A stretch of DNA of 64,000 nt from positions 79,174 to 143,173 of the forward strand of contig JAAYDC010000029.1 in NCBI GenBank assembly GCA_012729455.1, in the 5' to 3' direction. Origin of the DNA: Chloroflexota bacterium (lineage in GTDB: Bacteria; Chloroflexota; Anaerolineae; UBA1429). The position numbers and the translations under genes were made by a program. The notes below the pieces were generated by a model. That model was not told where the DNA came from. It did no database searches and saw nothing but the letters and a program-made list of their open reading frames with translations. This document shows positions 1 to 8,323 of the stretch, one piece after another; the first letter of the stretch is position 1; the number at the start of each line of letters is the position of its first letter.

Positions 1-264
1 AAGTCGCTGACGGCCTTGAGCAGGATAAACTGGACCACCGAAGCGACCAGCATACCCAGGAACCCGGCAAGACCGACCAGGATGCCTCCGCCGGCTGGCA
101 TCGAATCCTGCATCTCCGGCACAAGTGCCGTCAAGCTGGACCCCAGAACACCGGCCAACAGAATGCCGATGGCTGAAAGGATGCCCAATATCAGTGCAAT
201 CCATGCCAACACCTTGAAAAAACCAGCGATAACACGCAATGCTCTGTACTTTTTCTCTACCATG
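1..264 (-). CDS. Small integral membrane protein (partial, C-terminus outside window)
   Basis: Only the first 88 residues lie in the window; the gene runs off the left edge. The ATG at 264 is preceded by a strong GGAGGAG ribosome binding site. The visible part has a short basic cytoplasmic start (MVEKKYRALR), a hydrophobic helix at about residues 11-45, a loop with acidic and glycine residues, and a second hydrophobic segment at about 62-84. I do not recognise a family. It follows the SIS-domain gene in the same direction, 81 bases downstream, and could be the last gene of the same transcript. Confidence 0.7.
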
Positions 265-345
265 TTCTCCTCCAGCCAAATTACGGCGCTGATCCGCGCC
301 TGGGTACTATTATATATTTTTTGCCTGCCCTACACAAGAGTGTTT

Positions 346-1383
346 TCAGCGTGTTTCGGTCACCTTAGTCAGGCCGCGCGGCTGGTCGGGGTTGAGCCCG
401 CGAGCCACCGAGACGCCTCTGCCCAAAAGCTGAGCCGGCACAATCGCCGGCAGCGGCATGAGCCACTCGGGGATACCGCCTGCCAGCGGCAGCGGGATGG
501 CCGCCTCCGCCAGAGCCTCGGGTTGATCCGAGATCACGATGGTGCGTGCACCGCGGCGATTGCATTCGGCCTGCACGGCGCGCATGTCGGCATAGGTGAC
601 GCCGCCCGTCACCACCAGCACCACCGGGAAGCCCTGCTCCACGATCACGATCGGTCCGTGCAAAAAGTCGGCCGAGGAGTAGGCGTTGGCGCTGATATAG
701 TTCATCTCCTTGAGCTTGAGCCCGGCTTCCAGGGCGGTGGTCAAGGTGAGCCCGCGCCCCACCGAGACGGTCTGGGTGATGCCGGCCAGCTCCGCCACTC
801 GCGCGTCGATACCGGCGTTGCGCTCGAGAGTCTCGGCCACCTTGGCCGGGATGGCTTTTAGATCATTGAGCTGGCCGGGATCGGCACTGAGGGCGGCCGA
901 GAGCATCGCCACGGCCATCAACTCGGCACTATAGGTCTTGGTAGCTGCCACGCTGCGCTCGGGCCCGGCCTGCAGCGGGATCACAAAGCGCGCTGCTTTG
1001 GCGAGCGCCGAGTTGGGCTCGTTGGTGAGCGCCAGAGTCAGCTGTCCCTGCGCGCGGGCGGAATCAATCACGGACACTACATCGGGCGAGCGCCCGGATT
1101 GCGAGATTCCCACCACCAGCACATCCGACAGACGCGGGGGCGCCTGGTAGAGGGTGTACAGCGAGGGAGTGGCCAGGGCAGCCGGCAGACGCTGGCGCCA
1201 GCCCAGCAGATACTGGGCATAGATGGCGGCATGGTCGGAAGTGCCGCGCGCCGCCAGGAGCACCCAGCGGATGCCGCTGGCGCGGATAGCTTTGGCGATG
1301 GTCTGCACTTCGCCCCACTCTTCGCGCAAGAGCCGTTCGAGCACGGCGGGCTGTTCGTGAATTTCCTGCCAGGTAAAATCCAT
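346..1383 (-). CDS. SIS-domain sugar isomerase/deaminase-like protein (GlmS isomerase-half or NagB-II type)
   Basis: 345 residues holding two SIS (sugar isomerase) domains and no glutaminase domain, so it corresponds to the isomerase half of glucosamine-6-phosphate synthase. Proteins of this shape act as amino-sugar-phosphate deaminases (NagB-II) or deglycases. Visible hallmarks are the RGTSDHA and GISQSGRSPD phosphosugar-binding loops, the SVAATKTY stretch between the two domains, and a GlmS-like tail (NPDQPRGLTKVTET). I chose ATG 1383 rather than upstream in-frame codons because AGGAGG lies directly before it. It follows nfnB with 55 bases between. The substrate cannot be read from the sequence; sugar-phosphate amination or deamination is inferred from the family. 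Confidence 0.85.
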   Translation of the reverse strand: MDFTWQEIHEQPAVLERLLREEWGEVQTIAKAIRASGIRWVLLAARGTSDHAAIYAQYLLGWRQRLPAALATPSLYTLYQAPPRLSDVLVVGISQSGRSPDVVSVIDSARAQGQLTLALTNEPNSALAKAARFVIPLQAGPERSVAATKTYSAELMAVAMLSAALSADPGQLNDLKAIPAKVAETLERNAGIDARVAELAGITQTVSVGRGLTLTTALEAGLKLKEMNYISANAYSSADFLHGPIVIVEQGFPVVLVVTGGVTYADMRAVQAECNRRGARTIVISDQPEALAEAAIPLPLAGGIPEWLMPLPAIVPAQLLGRGVSVARGLNPDQPRGLTKVTETR

Positions 1384-1437
1384 TTTTGCCTCCTTGCAAA
1401 AACTCCCCAAGCCTCTCCCGGGGAGGGATAAACGACG

Positions 1438-2865
1438 TTATGCTTCGGCGGCCGGTTCGACCCACCAGGGGCCAGAAGGATCCGCCAGGTAGGCGTCGAT
1501 ATCGCCGGCGGCAATGCGTCCGGCGCCCATGGCGCTGATGACCGTAGCGGCGCCGGTGACGATATCACCGCCCGCCCAGACGCGCTCCATGCGCGTACGC
1601 CCGTTGGCTTCGTTGGCGGTCACCGTGCCCCAGCGCGTGCGCGTGAGGGCATCGGCCTCGGTAAAGACGATCGGGTTGGGCTGCGTGCCGAGGGCCATCA
1701 CCACCGTATCCATGGGCACCTCGTATTCCGAGCCCTCGATCGGCACAGGACGGCGGCGGCCGGAGGCATCCGGCTCGCCCAGCTGCATGCGGATGTAGCG
1801 CATGCCGGTGACCCAGCCCTTTTCGTCGCCCAGGATGGCCGTCGGATTGGTGAGGAAATCAAAGATGATGCCCTCTTCTGCGGCATGATGCACTTCTTCG
1901 GCTCTGGCGGGCACCTCGTCGCGCGAACGGCGGTAGACAATGTGCACTTCCTTGGCGCCCAGGCGCAGGGAGCAGCGCGCGGCGTCCATGGCCACGTTTC
2001 CGGCACCCACCACGGCGACACGCTCACCGACCTTTACCGGGGTATCCCACTCGGGAAAGAGATAGCCCTTCATCAGGTTGGTGCGCGTCAAGAGCTCGTT
2101 GGAGGAATACACGCCGTTATAGTTCTCGCCGGGGATGTTCAGCATCATCGGCAGACCCGCGCCGGTGCCCAGGAAGAGCGCGTCGTAATCCTGCAGCAGC
2201 TCTTGGAGGGTATAGAGTTTGCCGACCACCGCATCGCAACGGATGCTGACACCCAGCTTGCGCACGTAATCGATCTCTGCCTGCACGATATCCTTGGGAA
2301 GGCGAAATTCTGGGATGCCGTACATCAGCACGCCTCCGGGGGTATGCAGGGCTTCGAGCATCGTCACCGAGTGGCCGCGCTTGGCCAGGTCGCCTGCCGC
2401 CGTCAGACCGGCCGGGCCGGTGCCAATGACGACCACTTTTTTGCCGGTGGGGGCGGCCGGCTCGGGGATGCGCATGCCCTGCATACGCTCCCAATCCGCC
2501 ACAAAGCGCTCCAGGCGGCCGATGGCGACTGGCTCTCCTTTGCGCGCCAGGACGCAGACCGCCTCGCACTGCGTCTCCTGCGGACAGACGCGCCCGCACA
2601 CCGCCGGCAGCGAGTTCTTATCCTTGAGGGCCTCGACGGCGCCCCACAGGTCCTGTTCGGCAAGCGCCGCGATAAACTCGGGGATGCGTACGTTCACCGG
2701 GCAGCCCGCCACACAGGAAGGTCCTTTACAGTTCAGACATCGGGAGGCCTCGGCCACGGCCATCTCGAGGGAATAGCCCAGGGCCACTTCGTCAAAGGTG
2801 TGTCTGCGCTCTGCGGGGTCGCGCGCGGGCATTTCGTGACGCGGAAGGCTGCTTTTCTTTACCAT
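1438..2865 (-). CDS. nfnB: NfnB: large subunit of NADH-dependent reduced ferredoxin:NADP+ oxidoreductase (GltD/GltA-like)
   Basis: 475 residues in the glutamate-synthase small-subunit family. The N-terminus carries two cysteine clusters (C43, C46, C51, C55 and C90, C94, C100, C104) that would bind two [4Fe-4S] clusters. FAD (GTGPAGLTAAGDLA, about 148-161) and NADPH (VVGAGNVAMDAARC) Rossmann motifs follow. On its own it would be called NADPH-dependent glutamate synthase small chain, but the gene directly upstream is an NfnA-type subunit 14 bases away. That pairing is the signature of Nfn, which couples ferredoxin and NADH to NADP+ reduction by flavin-based electron bifurcation in anaerobes. 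No glutamate synthase large subunit is nearby, which supports the Nfn call. Confidence 0.88.
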   Translation of the reverse strand: MVKKSSLPRHEMPARDPAERRHTFDEVALGYSLEMAVAEASRCLNCKGPSCVAGCPVNVRIPEFIAALAEQDLWGAVEALKDKNSLPAVCGRVCPQETQCEAVCVLARKGEPVAIGRLERFVADWERMQGMRIPEPAAPTGKKVVVIGTGPAGLTAAGDLAKRGHSVTMLEALHTPGGVLMYGIPEFRLPKDIVQAEIDYVRKLGVSIRCDAVVGKLYTLQELLQDYDALFLGTGAGLPMMLNIPGENYNGVYSSNELLTRTNLMKGYLFPEWDTPVKVGERVAVVGAGNVAMDAARCSLRLGAKEVHIVYRRSRDEVPARAEEVHHAAEEGIIFDFLTNPTAILGDEKGWVTGMRYIRMQLGEPDASGRRRPVPIEGSEYEVPMDTVVMALGTQPNPIVFTEADALTRTRWGTVTANEANGRTRMERVWAGGDIVTGAATVISAMGAGRIAAGDIDAYLADPSGPWWVEPAAEA

Positions 2866-2879
2866 GACGAATGGATCCC

Positions 2880-3722
2880 TCAGCTGGCCGCGCGGGCAGA
2901 ATTGTAGGCCTCGAGGGCGACTTGCTCCAGATCAGCATAGATGCGCAGACGGCTGAGCAGGAGGTCCCAATCGACCTCGTGGCCGTCGAACTCGGGGCCG
3001 TCGACGCAGGCGAAGCGGGTGCGCCCGCCCACCACCACACGACAGGCGCCGCACATGCCCGTGCCGTCCACCATGATCGAGTTGAGCGAGACGATCGTCC
3101 TGACGCCATACGGCTGCGTGGTGAGGGCGCAGAACTTCATCATGATGGCCGGGCCGATCGCCCAGACGGCATCATATTGGGTGCCAGAATCGAGCAGCTC
3201 CTTGAGCGGGGTTGTCACCACACCCTGGCGGCCATAGGAGCCGTCGTCGGTGCCGACGATCAGCTCGTCGGTGACGCTGCGCATGGCATCTTCCCAAAAG
3301 AGCAGATCCCTGGTGCGTGCGCCGATGATGCCCGTCACATGGTTGCCGGCCTCGCGCAGCACGCGGCAGATCGGGTAAATGGGTGCAATGCCCAGACCGC
3401 CGCCCACCACGATCACATTGCCATAGTTTTTGACCTCGGTCGGGCGCCCCAGCGGGCCGGTAAAGCTGGCAAGGGCGTCGCCGGTCTCGAGCGTCCCGAG
3501 CTCTTGCGTGGATTTGCCCAGTTCCTGAACCACGATGGTGATGGTGCCGGCCGCACGGTCGTAATCCGCAATGGTCAGCGGGATACGTTCGCCACGCTCC
3601 GAGACGCGCAGGATGATAAATTGCCCGGCTTGCGCCTTGCGAGCAATCTCGGGCGCCTCGACAACAAAGAGCTTGGTGACTGGTCCGAGGACCTCTTTAT
3701 GCGTGATGAGATACACAACCAC
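2880..3722 (-). CDS. nfnA: NfnA: small subunit of NADH-dependent reduced ferredoxin:NADP+ oxidoreductase
   Basis: 280 residues of the PyrK/SudB-like ferredoxin reductase family: an N-terminal FAD-binding barrel (about 1-95), an NAD-binding domain with a GGGLGIAPIYP loop near 107, and a C-terminal [2Fe-2S] segment. The likely cluster ligands are D219, C224, C227 and C239 (VDGTGMCGACR, then FACVDGPEF). One aspartate plus three cysteines is the ligand set I recall from the Thermotoga NfnA structure, and it is the best residue-level support for Nfn rather than a sulfide or dihydroorotate dehydrogenase subunit. It is the upstream gene of the nfnAB pair and implies an anaerobic, ferredoxin-using host. 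Confidence 0.88.
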   Translation of the reverse strand: MVVYLITHKEVLGPVTKLFVVEAPEIARKAQAGQFIILRVSERGERIPLTIADYDRAAGTITIVVQELGKSTQELGTLETGDALASFTGPLGRPTEVKNYGNVIVVGGGLGIAPIYPICRVLREAGNHVTGIIGARTRDLLFWEDAMRSVTDELIVGTDDGSYGRQGVVTTPLKELLDSGTQYDAVWAIGPAIMMKFCALTTQPYGVRTIVSLNSIMVDGTGMCGACRVVVGGRTRFACVDGPEFDGHEVDWDLLLSRLRIYADLEQVALEAYNSARAAS

Positions 3723-3770
3723 TCTTCTGGATTGATCTAGTATTTGCCGCTCGCCTGGCCGGGAAAAGCT

Positions 3771-3983
3771 CTAGCGCAGAACCTGATAGACCTGCCTGCC
3801 GACGTTCACCAGGGAGATAGCCAGCTGCAGCAGATGGTTGGGATTAACGGCCAGCCGGTTGGCGCCCGCACCGCTCAATTCCTGCGGGGCAGCCACTTTT
3901 TTAGCCACTGCGAACCCCAAGAGGGCTCCCAGGGCTGCGCCGGCAATGGCGCCACCGATCAACGTTGCCCGATAGCGTGTCAT
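3771..3983 (-). CDS. Small glycine-zipper-like membrane protein
   Basis: 70 residues. The N-terminal half is one hydrophobic, glycine/alanine-rich segment (residues about 8-27, with GGAIAGAALGALLGFAVA) resembling glycine-zipper or YtxH-type small membrane proteins. The C-terminal half is polar to amphipathic. It starts one base after the stop of the preceding small membrane protein gene, so the two are probably co-translated. The specific function is unknown; a cell-envelope or stress role is possible but not shown. Confidence 0.55.
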   Translation of the reverse strand: MTRYRATLIGGAIAGAALGALLGFAVAKKVAAPQELSGAGANRLAVNPNHLLQLAISLVNVGRQVYQVLR

Positions 3984-3984
3984 G

Positions 3985-4278
3985 TTATTTCGCTCCTCTT
4001 AAGAAAGCACAAACCCCCGACCAAACGCCGTGGGGCACCGCGCGGATCGCAGCAGTGCGGTAGTTGACCTGATCCGCCACACCGTTGGCGCTATCGGATA
4101 CCTCGACCACCTTGCGGCCGGCTTTGTGCAGCGCCCCGCTGATCTTGCTGTTGGTTGCGCGGGTGGCTTGCAGCAGCTTGATGGCGCCGTATCCAAGGGC
4201 TGCCAACACAATGATGACCAGGAGAGCCAGCCAGATTATGGAAATGTCACGGGCGATCTGCAGAACCTGTTCGTTCAT
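3985..4278 (-). CDS. Small membrane-anchored protein (DUF948-like shape)
   Basis: 97 residues: one transmembrane helix at about 14-36 (IIWLALLVIIVLAALGYGAI), then a soluble tail with a possible helix (SGALHKAGRKVVEVSDSANG). The pattern of an N-terminal anchor plus amphipathic helix recalls DUF948-type proteins of the envelope, but the match is by shape only. It abuts the next small membrane protein gene (one-base gap) and lies 18 bases after the DUF503 gene, so it belongs to the same transcript. Confidence 0.55.
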   Translation of the reverse strand: MNEQVLQIARDISIIWLALLVIIVLAALGYGAIKLLQATRATNSKISGALHKAGRKVVEVSDSANGVADQVNYRTAAIRAVPHGVWSGVCAFLRGAK

Positions 4279-4296
4279 GGATACCCCTTTACCTGC

Positions 4297-4581
4297 CTAC
4301 AAGAGCTCGACCTCATAGCCCAGCAGCACGAGATCCTGGTGAGCACCCTCGACAAATGTTACTACACGCTGGATCAGGCCGTCGAGGTAGGCGCGATCGT
4401 TCGAGACCGAGACAACGGCCAGAGTCGCCAACTGATGCGCATCCTGCTGGGCCACTTCGGCCACGGCAATGTTAAAGTCGGCGCGCAGCCGATCGATGAC
4501 CGAGCGCAGCACCTGGCGCTTGCTCTTTAGGCTGGAAGCCGCCGGGATATGCAGCTCCAGGGTGCACAGGACGATCAGCAT
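4297..4581 (-). CDS. DUF503 (YlxP-like) protein
   Basis: 94 residues covering the whole DUF503 family: the family start (LCTLELHIP), the basic SLKSKRQVLRSVIDRLR stretch, and the NIAVAEVAQQD strand that typifies YlxP-like proteins. In many Firmicutes the gene sits near translation-initiation and ribosome-maturation genes, but its biochemical role is not established. Here it lies between lipoamide dehydrogenase and two small membrane protein genes, all in one direction. Confidence 0.8.
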   Translation of the reverse strand: MLIVLCTLELHIPAASSLKSKRQVLRSVIDRLRADFNIAVAEVAQQDAHQLATLAVVSVSNDRAYLDGLIQRVVTFVEGAHQDLVLLGYEVELL

Positions 4582-4619
4582 GCCGCAGCCATCCTTCAGT
4601 ATATACCAGTTAATCCTAT

Positions 4620-6005
4620 TTACAAGAGTGCCTTTCGCGGCACATCGTGCAATGCCGCCGCCTCAGCCACGGCCTCGGAAAGGGTCGGGTGAGCGTGGAT
4701 CGTCTCGGCCACATCGCGGACGCTTGCTCCCAGGCGGATCGCCAGAGCACACTCGGCCACCAGCTCACTGACGCCCTCGCCATACAGCTGCGCGCCGATC
4801 AGCACGCCGGCCTCGTCGGCCAGCAGCCTGATCTGCCCCTCCGGCTCGCCCAGGCTCTGGACGCGGCCATTGGCACTCAGCGGGTAGCGCGTTACGCGGT
4901 GCGCGATGCCGCGCGCCTTGGCTTGCGCCTCGTTGAGGCCCACGCCGGCAATCTCCGGCAGGGTGTAGACGCAGGCGGGCACCACGCGGTAATCGGCCGC
5001 AGTAGGCTCACCCAGGATGTTGCGCAGGGCCACGTCGGATTCATAACCCGCCACGTGCGCCAGCATCATCCCGCCGATACAGTCGCCGGCGGCATACACC
5101 CCCGGCAGTGTGGTGCGCAGCTGCGCATCCACCGCGATGGTGGGTCCGTTATAGGCAGCGCCCAACTCGGCCAGGCCCAGGCTGCTGCTTTCGGGCACAC
5201 GCCCGATCGCCACCAGCACGGCATCGCCCTCTGCGCCAGACGTCTCGCCGCGCTCGCTATAGGTGACCCTCAAGGCGTCGCCGGCACGCTCTATGCACTC
5301 GACTTCGACGCCGATGCGGATCACCATGCCCGACTGGCGCAGGCGCGTCTGCAGGCGTTTTGCGAGCTGCTGATCGGCCTCGCGGATGAAAAACTCGCGG
5401 TCGAGCACCGTCACCTGCGCCCCGAGGGCCTGGAAAAGGCAGGCGAACTCCATCCCCGATACACTCGCGCCGATGATCACCAGCTGGCGCGGGAGCACGG
5501 GGCGGCTGAGGATGGCGGTGGTATCCAGCACGCCCGGCAGATCGGCGCCCGGCACCCTAAAGCGGATGGGACGCGACCCGCTGGCCACCAGCACGCTGCG
5601 GCTTGCAAAACGCTGGCTGCCCTCAGAAGCCGTGACCACCAGCGTATCCGGGGCCGTCAGGCGCGCCGTGCCGGCCACGAGATGCACGCCTGCGCTCTCC
5701 AGCACCCCGCGCAGGCCGTCGCGCAATCCCGTCACCACACTGGTCTTGCGCGCGAGCAATTTGGCATAGTCGGGCCGGAGGCCGTCAAACGCCATGCCGT
5801 AAGCGCCGGAGGCGGCATCGCGGTAGAGTTTGGCGTCGTGCAGCATGGTCTTGGTGGGGATGCAGCCGGCATTCAGGCACACCCCGCCCAGATGCTCGCG
5901 CTCCGCCAGCAACACCCGCATGCCGCGGCGCGCGGCGCGCAAGGCCGCCGTGTAGCCGCCGATGCCGCCGCCGATGATCGCCAGGTCGAAAGGTGCCTCG
6001 CTCAA
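4620..6005 (-). CDS. lpdA: Dihydrolipoyl dehydrogenase (E3)
   Basis: 461 residues, normal length for the flavoprotein disulfide reductase family. N-terminal FAD motif (IIGGGIGGYTAALRAA), redox-active disulfide C43-C48 (GGVCLNAGCIPTK), central NAD-binding loop (IIGASVSGMEFACLFQALGA), second FAD motif (GVYAAGDCIGG), and the C-terminal HAHPTLSEA that supplies the catalytic histidine. It would reoxidise lipoamide on 2-oxo-acid dehydrogenase or glycine cleavage complexes using NAD+. The start is a TTG that overlaps the OsmC gene stop as TTGA, indicating translational coupling. No E1/E2 genes are present in the window; a GcvT-like gene occurs 10 kb away. Confidence 0.9.
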   Translation of the reverse strand: MSEAPFDLAIIGGGIGGYTAALRAARRGMRVLLAEREHLGGVCLNAGCIPTKTMLHDAKLYRDAASGAYGMAFDGLRPDYAKLLARKTSVVTGLRDGLRGVLESAGVHLVAGTARLTAPDTLVVTASEGSQRFASRSVLVASGSRPIRFRVPGADLPGVLDTTAILSRPVLPRQLVIIGASVSGMEFACLFQALGAQVTVLDREFFIREADQQLAKRLQTRLRQSGMVIRIGVEVECIERAGDALRVTYSERGETSGAEGDAVLVAIGRVPESSSLGLAELGAAYNGPTIAVDAQLRTTLPGVYAAGDCIGGMMLAHVAGYESDVALRNILGEPTAADYRVVPACVYTLPEIAGVGLNEAQAKARGIAHRVTRYPLSANGRVQSLGEPEGQIRLLADEAGVLIGAQLYGEGVSELVAECALAIRLGASVRDVAETIHAHPTLSEAVAEAAALHDVPRKALL

Positions 6006-6466
6006 GAGGCACCGTCCTCGGCATCGTCGTCGACCACCTCGATAATGCGGTAGCTGGTCTCGACCTCGGCCTTTAAGCTGTTGATCGCCGAGCAGTATTT
6101 GGTGGTGGAAAGCCAGATGGCGCGCTCGACCGACTGGGCCGAGATACCCTTGCCGTGCACCTCGTGATCGATATAGATGCGCGTATAGTAGCTGGGGTAG
6201 CCCTCGGCGCGTTCACCCGTGATCGTCACGTAATATGCGGTGACATGCTCGCGCTTTTTCTGCAGCACCGAGATGACGTCCATGCCGGTGCAGCCGGCCA
6301 CGCCCATCAGCAAGAGCTCCATCGGGCTGGTGCCGCGCGCGGGCGGGTCATCCTCGCCGTGACGGGCGTCGATCGGCACAGTGCCGCCCGAGCCCTCGGC
6401 ATAGGCGGTGAACTGGCGTGATTCAATCCAGGTGGCGCGAATCGCGCGGGTGGTGGATGCCGCCAT
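6002..6466 (-). CDS. OsmC/Ohr-family protein
   Basis: 154 residues from ATG 6466, chosen because GAGGGAGG lies just upstream; longer in-frame starts read into the LuxR-Kelch gene. OsmC fold with the two conserved redox cysteines C59 (LMGVAGCTGMDV) and C125 (STTKYCSAINSL). Family members reduce organic hydroperoxides using lipoyl or thiol donors. The 4-base overlap with lipoamide dehydrogenase fits the known coupling of Ohr/OsmC peroxidases to lipoamide and its dehydrogenase, so a peroxide-detoxifying pair is a reasonable inference. Confidence 0.87.
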   Translation of the reverse strand: MAASTTRAIRATWIESRQFTAYAEGSGGTVPIDARHGEDDPPARGTSPMELLLMGVAGCTGMDVISVLQKKREHVTAYYVTITGERAEGYPSYYTRIYIDHEVHGKGISAQSVERAIWLSTTKYCSAINSLKAEVETSYRIIEVVDDDAEDGAS

Positions 6467-6479
6467 GTCGTTACCTCCC

Positions 6480-7781
6480 TCAGGGAACATAGATGCGATA
6501 CATCGCCTGATAAAACCACATATCCGCAACCAGGCCGTCGTTCCAGCCGCCCAGGGCAGCCAGGTACGTGCCTGAGGAAGTATCCAGAACCGAGAGTCCC
6601 AGCGACCGCCAGGGACCGATAAAGGGCGCCTCAAAGGCGCTCCACGCCTGCGATGTCAGGTCGTAGCGCTCGGCGGATGCCACGCTGCGCTGCCATCCGC
6701 CGCCCACAGCATATAGCGAGCCGTTGAGCGCCGCCAGCCCCAGACCGGCGCGCGGCACGATGAGGCTATCCAGCGTGCGCCAGCCGCCGGAGGACGGGTT
6801 GAACACCTCGAGGTTTGCGAGCACCTGCTCGCCGTTGTATCCGCCCGCTAGATAGATCAGCCCGTTCAGCTCGGCGGCAGCCGCAAAAGCCCGCGGTGCA
6901 GTGAGCCTGCCGGCGTCGCGCCAGGCATCGGCAGCGGCATCGTAAAAGTAGACGGTATCGAGGTAGGCTGTGCCATCCCATCCGCCCAACAGGTAATAGC
7001 CGTCCGGCACGGCGGCGACGGCATAGGCGCACAAGGGCTGCGGCAGCGGCGCAGCACTCTGCCAGCGATCGGCAGCCGGGTCATAGACCTCGTGCACATC
7101 GCTGGGCAGGTTGTCGGCCGTCATCCCGCCGGGGATATAGAGCCGGCCATCCACCACCGCCGCACCAATATTGCTGACGGGAGTGGGCTTATTCGCGAGT
7201 TTCTGCCAGCGCGCCTCGCTCGTGAGCCACACCTCGCTGCCGGCGCTCGCACCAGACTGCTCCAGCCCCCCTACCAGATAGAGGTTGCCGTTGATGACCG
7301 CCTGGGCAAAGCGCGCCCTGGGTTGGCTGAGGCTACCGGCACGCTGCCAGCGTCTGCTGCCGACCGAAAGCGAGCTGGATGGCGGGGCGGGTTCATCTAC
7401 AAATGGGTTGGCGAGCGCCCCGCGCGCCGTTGGCGCAGCCGGCCAGAGCATGGCGCCGACTATGGCGAGGATCAACAATGCCACGGCCAGCAGGCTGGCA
7501 TAGACGGGCACGCCGGCCAGATCGGCGGGGGTGCTGCGCGCGGGGGCGGCTGTGTCAGCAGCGGGCACGGCGCCCGTCACCAGGTTGTGGCGCAGGGCAT
7601 AGTTGGTGGCCTCGGTGCGCGATTCGACGCCCAGTTTGCCAAAGATGTTGCGCAGGTGGGTCTTGACGGTGTTGACGCTGATGTACAGGCGGTGGGCGAT
7701 CTGCTGGTTGGTGGCACCCGTCACGAGCAGCTCGAGCAACTCGAGCTCGCGGTCGCTGAGGTCGGGCGGATTCTCTGCCAT
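6480..7781 (-). CDS. Transmembrane LuxR-type regulator with extracytoplasmic Kelch propeller
   Basis: 433 residues. Residues 7-65 are a LuxR/GerE helix-turn-helix (LSDRELELLELLV, then NQQIAHRLYISVNTVKTHLR). A linker leads to a single transmembrane helix at about 91-114 (YASLLAVALLILAIVGAMLW). Residues about 145-433 hold a series of Kelch repeats with the typical double glycine (YLVGGLEQSG, YIPGGMTAD, YLLGGWDG, YLAGGYNGE, YAVGGGWQR, LAALGGWND), enough for a beta-propeller outside the membrane. There is no receiver or PAS domain, so it looks like a one-component, ToxR-like sensor. Its end overlaps the OsmC ribosome binding site, suggesting that it leads the downstream redox genes. Ligand and target are unknown. 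Confidence 0.85.
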   Translation of the reverse strand: MAENPPDLSDRELELLELLVTGATNQQIAHRLYISVNTVKTHLRNIFGKLGVESRTEATNYALRHNLVTGAVPAADTAAPARSTPADLAGVPVYASLLAVALLILAIVGAMLWPAAPTARGALANPFVDEPAPPSSSLSVGSRRWQRAGSLSQPRARFAQAVINGNLYLVGGLEQSGASAGSEVWLTSEARWQKLANKPTPVSNIGAAVVDGRLYIPGGMTADNLPSDVHEVYDPAADRWQSAAPLPQPLCAYAVAAVPDGYYLLGGWDGTAYLDTVYFYDAAADAWRDAGRLTAPRAFAAAAELNGLIYLAGGYNGEQVLANLEVFNPSSGGWRTLDSLIVPRAGLGLAALNGSLYAVGGGWQRSVASAERYDLTSQAWSAFEAPFIGPWRSLGLSVLDTSSGTYLAALGGWNDGLVADMWFYQAMYRIYVP

Positions 7782-7888
7782 AATGGCCTATTTTAGCATA
7801 GCGGCTGCCCCCTACCAACTACCCGGTGCAACTAGAATGCGTGAAATACGTAATAGATAGGTCAGAGTACACAGAAAGGCGAACCAGA

Positions 7889-8323
7889 ATGAGCGTGAAA
7901 TCTCCAACTGTGCGCCAGGTCGAACACGAGATCCGCCCGATCGACTGGAAAAACCTCGAGCTGCCCAAGGTCGATACGCGTCCCCTGCGCGAGATGGGCG
8001 AGGCTGTGCTTTACACCAGTCTGGGGCTGGGCCTTTTAGCCGCTCGCGGGGTCCGCAGGGTGCTGCTCAAGGCCTACCGTGCCGGCAAAGACACCTACTC
8101 GAGCGGATCGTCTCCAGCGCAAAGCAAAGTGCGCGACACCACCAGCGTCAATGTGCCGGTGATGCGCGTGGCGGGTTATGCTGCCATGGACGAGCATGAG
8201 GCCATCAACGCCCTGAACGACCTCGACGCCGCCAGCCTACGCGCGGTCGAGGCCTATGAGCGTGCACATGCCGCACGTCCGGGCGTGCTGGCGGTGATTG
8301 CAGACCGGCTAAAGAACGCCTAG
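7889..8323 (+). CDS. Uncharacterised small protein upstream of the ArsA-type ATPase
   Basis: 144 residues from ATG 7889, with AAAGG about 10 bases upstream. It contains a moderately hydrophobic helix near residues 43-58 (LYTSLGLGLLAARGV) flanked by basic residues, and a C-terminal segment (MDEHEAINALNDLDAASLRAVEAYERAHAAR) that looks like a short helical hairpin. Its stop overlaps the GTG of the ATPase gene by one base, so the two are translated together and probably act together. No family recognised. Confidence 0.6.
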   Translation: MSVKSPTVRQVEHEIRPIDWKNLELPKVDTRPLREMGEAVLYTSLGLGLLAARGVRRVLLKAYRAGKDTYSSGSSPAQSKVRDTTSVNVPVMRVAGYAAMDEHEAINALNDLDAASLRAVEAYERAHAARPGVLAVIADRLKNA

